The notes under the pieces: generated by a model
What the model was told of the DNA's origin: nothing
What the model saw: the letters and a program-made list of their open reading frames with translations, nothing else
The model's database searches: none
Shown here: positions 6,204 to 10,365 of the stretch, piece by piece
Numbering within the stretch: position 1 is the stretch's first letter
Layout of the letters: every line of letters begins with the position of its first letter
Made by a program: the position numbers and the translations under genes
Assembly: GCA_036703315.1 (NCBI GenBank)
Contig: DATNPH010000136.1
Coordinates: forward strand, 1 to 10,365
DNA from: DATNPH01 sp036703315
GTDB taxonomy: Bacteria; Cyanobacteriota; Cyanobacteriia; Cyanobacteriales; Coleofasciculaceae
Direction of reading: 5' to 3'
DNA: 10,365 bases

Positions 6204-7028
6204 TTGATAAGTTCCAATCATACGCTCTCATATCCTACTGACCTAGAAACAACAGTGGTCAAAAAAAATGTAGGTGATAAGACTTTAGCTTATGGACTGC
6301 TAATTGCAGTATTCATCATTAGCTTGTGGGCAATCAGCCTTGTTTGCCTCCTTTCAATTAACCTGGCTGTACTCCCCACTTGGCTAAATTTGCTAGCGAT
6401 GCTGTGGCAGAGCTTTCTCTATACAGGGCTGTTTATTACTGCCCATGATGCCATGCATGGTTCAGTATTTCCTCAAAACCCAAAAGTTAATGGCTTTGTG
6501 GGAAGACTAGCTGTGTTGGCTTATGGGCTTTTCTCCTATCGCAAGCTCTTACAAAAGCATGGGCAGCATCACAAGCATCCCGCTAGTGAGTTCGATCCCG
6601 ATTTTCATAACGGCATCAACAAAAATCCGATCGCTTGGTATTTTCACTTTATGAAGGGGTATTGGGATTGGCGACAAATTATCGGATTGTCACTGATATT
6701 CAACCTCGCCAAATCAGGCTTGCCCGTTTCTGAAAGTAATCTGATTCTATTCTGGGTTATACCTCCACTGCTCAGTTCAGTTCAGCTATTCTACTTCGGC
6801 ACCTTTCTAACTCACAAAGAACCCGAAGGAGGACACACTAATCCTCATCGTACCCAAACCAATCCATTACCGATCGCTTGGTCATTTATTACTTGCTACC
6901 ATTTTGGCTACCATGAGGAGCATCATGAATATCCAAGTGTCCCTTGGTGGCAACTGCCAGCAGTTCATAAACTTCAAAGTCAATTGGCATCACTCTCCTG
7001 TACTCAAAGGCAAACAGAAGAGGCGTGA
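6204..7028 (+). CDS. crtW: Beta-carotene ketolase, CrtW type
   Basis: A 274-residue integral membrane di-iron oxygenase of the fatty-acid-desaturase fold that adds 4-keto groups to beta-ionone rings (beta-carotene to echinenone and canthaxanthin, or zeaxanthin towards astaxanthin). The histidine boxes are HDAMH (81-85), HGQHH (119-123) and HFGYHEEHHEYP (233-244). TGLFITAHDAMHGSVFP, DPDFHNG, YFHFMKGYWDW and LFYFGTFLTHKEPEGG closely follow the Nostoc CrtW pattern; this is not the unrelated CrtO ketolase. Hydrophobic segments flank the boxes. The start is TTG 6204, with AAGGAAG (6190-6196) 7 bases upstream; no ATG exists before the first histidine box. The stop overlaps the next gene's ATG by one base, so the two are translationally coupled. 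Confidence 0.92.
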   Translation: MISSNHTLSYPTDLETTVVKKNVGDKTLAYGLLIAVFIISLWAISLVCLLSINLAVLPTWLNLLAMLWQSFLYTGLFITAHDAMHGSVFPQNPKVNGFVGRLAVLAYGLFSYRKLLQKHGQHHKHPASEFDPDFHNGINKNPIAWYFHFMKGYWDWRQIIGLSLIFNLAKSGLPVSESNLILFWVIPPLLSSVQLFYFGTFLTHKEPEGGHTNPHRTQTNPLPIAWSFITCYHFGYHEEHHEYPSVPWWQLPAVHKLQSQLASLSCTQRQTEEA

Positions 7029-7747
7029 TGCAGGAAAAAGCTGGGTTTGGAGAACAGGCAGTTAACAAAATCGTAGAAATGGCGATCGCTAGCCAACTGC
7101 AAAAAGCAGATAGTTTGGAAGTTCGCATCAAGACTGACCTCAATAAGCTGGCGCATGGTCAACTCGATTCCCTGGCGATCGCAATTTATGGGGTGTTATT
7201 GCAACCCAACCTGGAGGCAGAAACACTTCAGCTTGAAATTGGTCGTGTTACGGTCAAACCCCTCAAAGCACTGCGTGGCAAAATTCAGCTCGTTCATCCA
7301 TCTGAGGGAGCATTTCGTCTTGTCATCAATCAGGAAAGTTTTACCACGGCACTCAATACAGAACTCCTGCATGAAACGTTGCGATCGCGTGGATATGCAG
7401 ATAATCGAGACGTAAGAATCAGGTGTTTATTGTCGGATAACACCATTACATTTAGCACGGAACCCATTGGGAACAACACCGCAGTTCCCCAGCATTTTGT
7501 TTTAGTCGCAACGCCTGAAATTGCCCCTGAAGGGCAAGCCATACTGCTCCAACAGGTGCGCTACGTGCAAGGGCAGGAACCCTCACCCGAATTCACAAGT
7601 GCGTTACTTGCGCGAATGGGTGAACTGTTGAGCCTGCAAGACTTCGAGCGCAAGGGAATGCTCCTAAAAATTCAGCAACTCGATGTATCTCAAGGCAAGC
7701 TGACGCTGCAAGCAGCGGCTCGCATTGAGCAATTTCCATCTTCCTAA
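7028..7747 (+). CDS. DUF2993 (LmeA-like) protein
   Basis: A 239-residue protein of the DUF2993 family. The N-terminal GFGEQAVNKIVEMAIASQL, then KTDLNKLAHGQLDSLAIAIYG and VTVKPLKALRGKIQLVHPSE, are the recognisable blocks seen in cyanobacterial members. The family is related to mycobacterial LmeA, a phospholipid-binding protein. No signal peptide or membrane helix is visible, so this form looks soluble or peripherally attached. ATG 7028 shares its A with the crtW stop (TGATG), and AGAAGAGG precedes it in the crtW 3' end; GTG 7025 is a weaker alternative. Between a carotenoid ketolase and a carotenoid-type glycosyltransferase, a role in binding or presenting a lipophilic substrate is plausible, but this is inference. 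Confidence 0.85.
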   Translation: MQEKAGFGEQAVNKIVEMAIASQLQKADSLEVRIKTDLNKLAHGQLDSLAIAIYGVLLQPNLEAETLQLEIGRVTVKPLKALRGKIQLVHPSEGAFRLVINQESFTTALNTELLHETLRSRGYADNRDVRIRCLLSDNTITFSTEPIGNNTAVPQHFVLVATPEIAPEGQAILLQQVRYVQGQEPSPEFTSALLARMGELLSLQDFERKGMLLKIQQLDVSQGKLTLQAAARIEQFPSS

Positions 7748-7778
7748 ATCACTTTTTTACAATCCTTTTTATCTGACC

Positions 7779-9071
7779 ATGACTCACTTTGGTATTATCT
7801 GCCCACCCTATCCCGGACATCTCAATCCTCAAGCCGCATTGGGACGAGAATTGCAATCGCGGGGACATCGCGTCACGGTTCTGCAAATAGCGGATTTAGA
7901 GTTGAAAGTGCGATCGGAAGGGCTGGATTTTTGGCCGATCGGGCAATCCCTTTATAAACCTGGCTCGCTGGCAGAAACCTTCAAGCAGCTTGCTCAATTG
8001 AGTGAGATTGAAGCGCTTAAATATTCCGTTGATTCTTGTCGCCATATTGCTGAAATCATCTGTCAGGATGCTCCGGCGGCTGTGGAAGCGGCGGGAATTG
8101 AAGCTTTGATTGTCGATCAACTGGAACCCGTTGGAGAAACGATCGCCGAATCTCTCAATCTTCCATTCGTTTGCGTCAGTTGTGGTCAGGCAATTCAGCG
8201 CAGAGCGGATGCCCCACCGTTCTTTATGCCGTGGAGTTATGAAAATACTTGGTCGGCACGCCTACGAAATCAGGTCGCTTATTATATCCTCGATCGCAGT
8301 TGCAAACCGATTCTGCAAGTGATTAATCACTATCGCCAGCAGTGGAAGTTACCGCCCTACCGCCACATCTACGCCTCCAATGCACGACTGGCGCATATCA
8401 GCCAACAGCCTGCCGCGTTTGATTTTCCCTATCCGAATCTGCCCAAGCATTTGCACTATGTTGGCCCCCTGCGAAATGAATCGCTGCGATCGGTATCCTT
8501 CCCGTTTGATCGCTTAACTGGACAACCGTTGATTTATGCGTCACTCGGCAGTGTGCAGAATACCAAACAGGATGTGTTTCGCTGTATTGCCGAAGCCTGT
8601 CAAGGACTTGATGTGCAACTCGTCATCGCGCATGGAGGTGGGATGAGTACCAATGCCGTGCAAGAACTGCCAGGTTCTCCATTAGTGGTTGACTATGCAC
8701 CGCAGCTGGAGGTGATTGCCAAAGCCAGTCTAACCATCACTCATGGCGGACTGAACACGGTGCTAGATTCTCTCAGCCACGGTGTACCGTTGGTTGCCAT
8801 GCCGATCACGTTTGAACAACCAGGGAATGGGGCACGCATCCGCTGGACAGGAACAGGAGAAGTGATTCCAATTTCTCAGGTGAGCGTTTCCAACCTGCAA
8901 ACTGCGATTCAACAGGTACTGACAGAGGAATCATACAGGCACAATGCCAGGAGAATTCAGCAGGCGATCGCACAAGCAGGTGGTGTGAGGCGAGCGGCTG
9001 ACATTATCGAACAGGTCATCCGTCCTCAATCCTCAACCCTATCACTATCAACGTCCCGTAGCCGTGCATAG
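7779..9071 (+). CDS. GT1-family glycosyltransferase, CrtX-like
   Basis: A 430-residue UDP-sugar transferase with the GT-B fold. The N-terminal domain opens FGIICPPYPGHLNPQAALG (residues 4-22) with the catalytic-type histidine H14, and IVDQ (111-114) supplies the supporting aspartate D113. The C-terminal donor site is VDYAPQLEVIAKASLTITHG through GGLNTVLD, GVPLVAMPITFEQPGNGARI and GTGEVI (304-363), a close match to the zeaxanthin glucosyltransferase CrtX pattern and to macrolide-type GT1 enzymes. The most likely activity is glucosylation of a hydroxylated carotenoid, given crtW two genes upstream; a macrolide or sterol glycosyltransferase cannot be excluded. ATG 7779 is chosen because the family N-terminus begins there; a TTG at 7725 would overlap the DUF2993 gene. 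It starts 31 bases after that gene and has no strong ribosome-binding site. Confidence 0.87.
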   Translation: MTHFGIICPPYPGHLNPQAALGRELQSRGHRVTVLQIADLELKVRSEGLDFWPIGQSLYKPGSLAETFKQLAQLSEIEALKYSVDSCRHIAEIICQDAPAAVEAAGIEALIVDQLEPVGETIAESLNLPFVCVSCGQAIQRRADAPPFFMPWSYENTWSARLRNQVAYYILDRSCKPILQVINHYRQQWKLPPYRHIYASNARLAHISQQPAAFDFPYPNLPKHLHYVGPLRNESLRSVSFPFDRLTGQPLIYASLGSVQNTKQDVFRCIAEACQGLDVQLVIAHGGGMSTNAVQELPGSPLVVDYAPQLEVIAKASLTITHGGLNTVLDSLSHGVPLVAMPITFEQPGNGARIRWTGTGEVIPISQVSVSNLQTAIQQVLTEESYRHNARRIQQAIAQAGGVRRAADIIEQVIRPQSSTLSLSTSRSRA

Positions 9072-9687
9072 GGTGGGTGAGGCAAAAGCCGGAGGTTCTA
9101 TAGTCAGTCTAAATTCATTCTTGACAACCACAAGAGATGGTAACGGGTAATTGGTAATCGGTAATTGGAATGTCTTCCCGATTACCGTTTGCGTAGCATG
9201 CGCGTAGCATGCGCGTAGCGCGTTGTCCCATTACCCAAATCGATGATTTTGCTAATTTATTGATATCAAGTCTGGTTGTTGCATCGATATTCTGTCTGCT
9301 GTTGCATGAACTTCGCTCTCTGGTCTGTAGTACTGTCCAATTAAACCTTCGGGCGATCAATCTTAGGATAGAGATTCCATTATTGCTAGAAGGATTTGTT
9401 GTTCCCTGCGATACAACAGGATTTAAACAAGTCTCTCTTTTCTCATAACCAAGGTATGACTTTTGTCAGAGGGATAGTTATCTTTCTGCTGTTAGTCTTA
9501 GATTTATGCTTGTAAGCAGCTGATTAGCTTGAAAATCGGTTAGTTTTCATCATTTTTCATCACTAACATCAAGCGAATTGCGGGTATCAGCGAAGTTCGG
9601 TTTCTATGGCAGTAGCTGAATTTACAGCCAGCAAATGATATCCCGAAACTGTGAAAAGCATCGTAAATGGACTCATGGAGTATTATC
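9072..9687. other. Long intergenic region with repeats
   Basis: 616 bases after the glycosyltransferase gene in which I find no convincing gene; short open frames lack ribosome-binding sites and recognisable domains. It holds the repeat cluster at 9141-9236, an inverted repeat TGTTGT/ACAACA (9397-9402, 9413-9418), an inverted repeat TGAAAA/TTTTCA (9530-9535, 9544-9549) and a tandem TTTTCATCA (9544-9552, 9554-9562). No clear terminator follows the operon. Confidence 0.5.
9141..9236. repeat. Nested dispersed repeat cluster
   Basis: The left part has three TAAT-containing units (GGGTAATT, GGTAATCGG, GGTAATTGG). CCGATTACC (9178-9186) pairs with GGTAATCGG (9153-9161), and ATTACCC (9230-9236) pairs with GGGTAAT (9145-9151). 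Inside lies an 11-bp tandem repeat, GCGTAGCATGC, at 9191-9201 and 9202-9212 with a partial third copy from 9213. This looks like one short repeat family inserted in or grown within another, as is usual in filamentous cyanobacteria. Confidence 0.7.
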
Positions 9688-10041
9688 ATGAAAAATTTGA
9701 TTTCTAGGACGACCGCTCAGATCACTTCCCTGATTAACGGACTTCAAGTCAAGCGTTTTTTTGCTGTTGTACTAGTCGGTTTTATATTGCTGACAACAAA
9801 TGTTGATTCTGGACAGAACAATAAAGCCTTGACTAAGGAAATTCGCAAAGAGGCACAAAAGATTGATTCCGTAAGACCCAAGACAACAAATGAATGGTAT
9901 AAGGAAGCTCGCGAAACAGAAGACTCTCCTGGTGAGCGACTTGAGAATATCGCAGAAGAATCAGCACAAGCCTTCAAAGAATTTGGAGCAATTTACCCAG
10001 ACACAGCTAAGAGAACTGCTCCTGTCTTACAGGATGATTGA
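9688..10041 (+). CDS. Small membrane-anchored protein of unknown function
   Basis: A 117-residue protein I do not recognise with certainty. After a basic N-terminus (MKNLISRTTAQITSLINGLQ, VKR), one hydrophobic stretch at about residues 24-36 (FFAVVLVGFILLT) is followed by TNVDSGQNN and a charged helical region to the end (KALTKEIRKEAQKID, then ERLENIAEESAQAFKEFGAI). It resembles small cyanobacterial stress-related proteins that carry a lipobox after such a segment, but the lipobox cysteine is absent here, so an uncleaved anchor or a Sec signal peptide is more likely. ATG 9688 is preceded by GGAG (9677-9680) at 7 bases; the in-frame ATG at 9667 lacks one. It stands alone between repeat-rich spacers. 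Confidence 0.65.
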   Translation: MKNLISRTTAQITSLINGLQVKRFFAVVLVGFILLTTNVDSGQNNKALTKEIRKEAQKIDSVRPKTTNEWYKEARETEDSPGERLENIAEESAQAFKEFGAIYPDTAKRTAPVLQDD

Positions 10042-10257
10042 TAAACACATGTAGGCAAGAGCTCTCTAAGCGAGTCAAACACTAAGTGCTTCTGATAATG
10101 CATTGGGATCGAGTATCAGTGGTTACGATCTGCAATTGCAGATAAGTTTCTTACTACTTGCCTGAATCCCTAAATCTGCACGGGAGCATGCCAATTTTTT
10201 GTTTAGCAATTGTAGGGGCGCAAGGCAAGACATTGGTGTCAACTTAACGTTGATTGG
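10042..10257. other. Intergenic region with a 16-bp palindrome
   Basis: No gene seen. The main element is ATCTGCAATTGCAGAT (10128-10143), a perfect 16-bp palindrome without a loop, more like a protein-binding site or cruciform than a terminator since no T-run directly follows. A small hairpin TCAAC/GTTGA lies near 10239-10253, next to the repeat element at the right edge. Confidence 0.4.
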
Positions 10258-10365
10258 GCGGTTGAAACCGCAGCTACATAAACAAAACCTGCCTGTGCAG
10301 GTTAAATAAGTGTTGATTTTTCGTTAGTCCGCGCAGGCGGACTTGGTTTATTTAGCCGCGACTTC
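10258..10365. repeat. Palindromic dispersed repeat element, cut by the window end
   Basis: The element has a terminal hairpin GCGGTT-GA-AACCGC (10258-10271), the block CAGCTACATAAACAAA, hairpin AACCTGC-CTGT-GCAGGTT (10286-10303), an AT-rich centre, hairpin AGTCCGC-GCAG-GCGGACT (10326-10343) and the block TTGGTTTATTTAGCCGCG. The right half is approximately the reverse complement of the left half, so the whole is a large imperfect inverted repeat. It is of the type seen in many copies in Nostoc-like genomes (recognised from memory). The right terminal hairpin runs off the window at ACTTC. Confidence 0.75.

Noticed and set aside
9209..9448. Open frame of 79 codons after the repeat cluster, and an opposite frame at 9115-9360
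   Set aside because: Both run through repeat sequence, have no ribosome-binding site and show no recognisable domain.
9453..9512. Short frame beginning MTFVRGIVIFLLVLDLCL
   Set aside because: Hydrophobic but fewer than 20 codons, without a ribosome-binding site or any support from context.
10258..10343. Hairpins read as a rho-independent terminator of the small upstream gene
   Set aside because: They lie more than 200 bases past the stop, have no U-tract directly after the stem, and fit a dispersed repeat better.

Overview
The window is cyanobacterial chromosome. At least a dozen GCGATCGC (HIP1) octamers are scattered through genes and spacers. The gene content also fits: a CrtW-type carotenoid ketolase, a DUF2993 protein of the cyanobacterial type and a SufR-like Fe-S regulator. 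There are also GC-rich short dispersed repeats of the kind common in filamentous cyanobacteria. I cannot name the genus.

Layout. Positions 1-1059 (+) are the 3' part of an MFS transporter cut by the window edge. Positions 1060-2071 are a decayed patch. It holds a dead BrnT-type toxin gene (two in-frame stops and a frameshift) followed by an intact ribbon-helix-helix antitoxin. On either side, on the minus strand, lie two degenerate copies of the 3' end of a galactokinase gene, sharing an exact 33-bp direct repeat. Positions 2072-3843 (-) are a two-gene operon, an FMN azoreductase then an MFS exporter, joined by an ATGA overlap. Divergent from it at 4012-4668 (+) is a SufR-like HTH regulator with a C-terminal cysteine cluster. 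The space between them carries a near-consensus promoter (TTGACT-N17-TATAAA) with one perfect palindrome over each hexamer and a third, imperfect one just downstream. This looks like an autoregulated switch that may also control the azoreductase and exporter. Positions 4740-5810 (-) are the intact galactokinase gene galK.

Positions 6204-9071 (+) are a probable carotenoid operon: crtW ketolase (TTG start), a DUF2993 lipid-binding-type protein starting on the crtW stop codon, and a CrtX-like GT1 glycosyltransferase. Together they suggest synthesis, and possibly handling, of a glycosylated ketocarotenoid. The link is inferred from gene order and family membership. The rest (9072-10365) is mostly non-coding. 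It has a nested repeat cluster, one small predicted membrane-anchored protein of unknown function (9688-10041), a 16-bp perfect palindrome, and at the right edge a long imperfectly palindromic dispersed repeat with two internal hairpins.

The most interesting items are the operator layout of the SufR-like/azoreductase/exporter locus, the galK-tail remnants bracketing the decayed toxin-antitoxin module, and the crtW-DUF2993-glycosyltransferase cassette.
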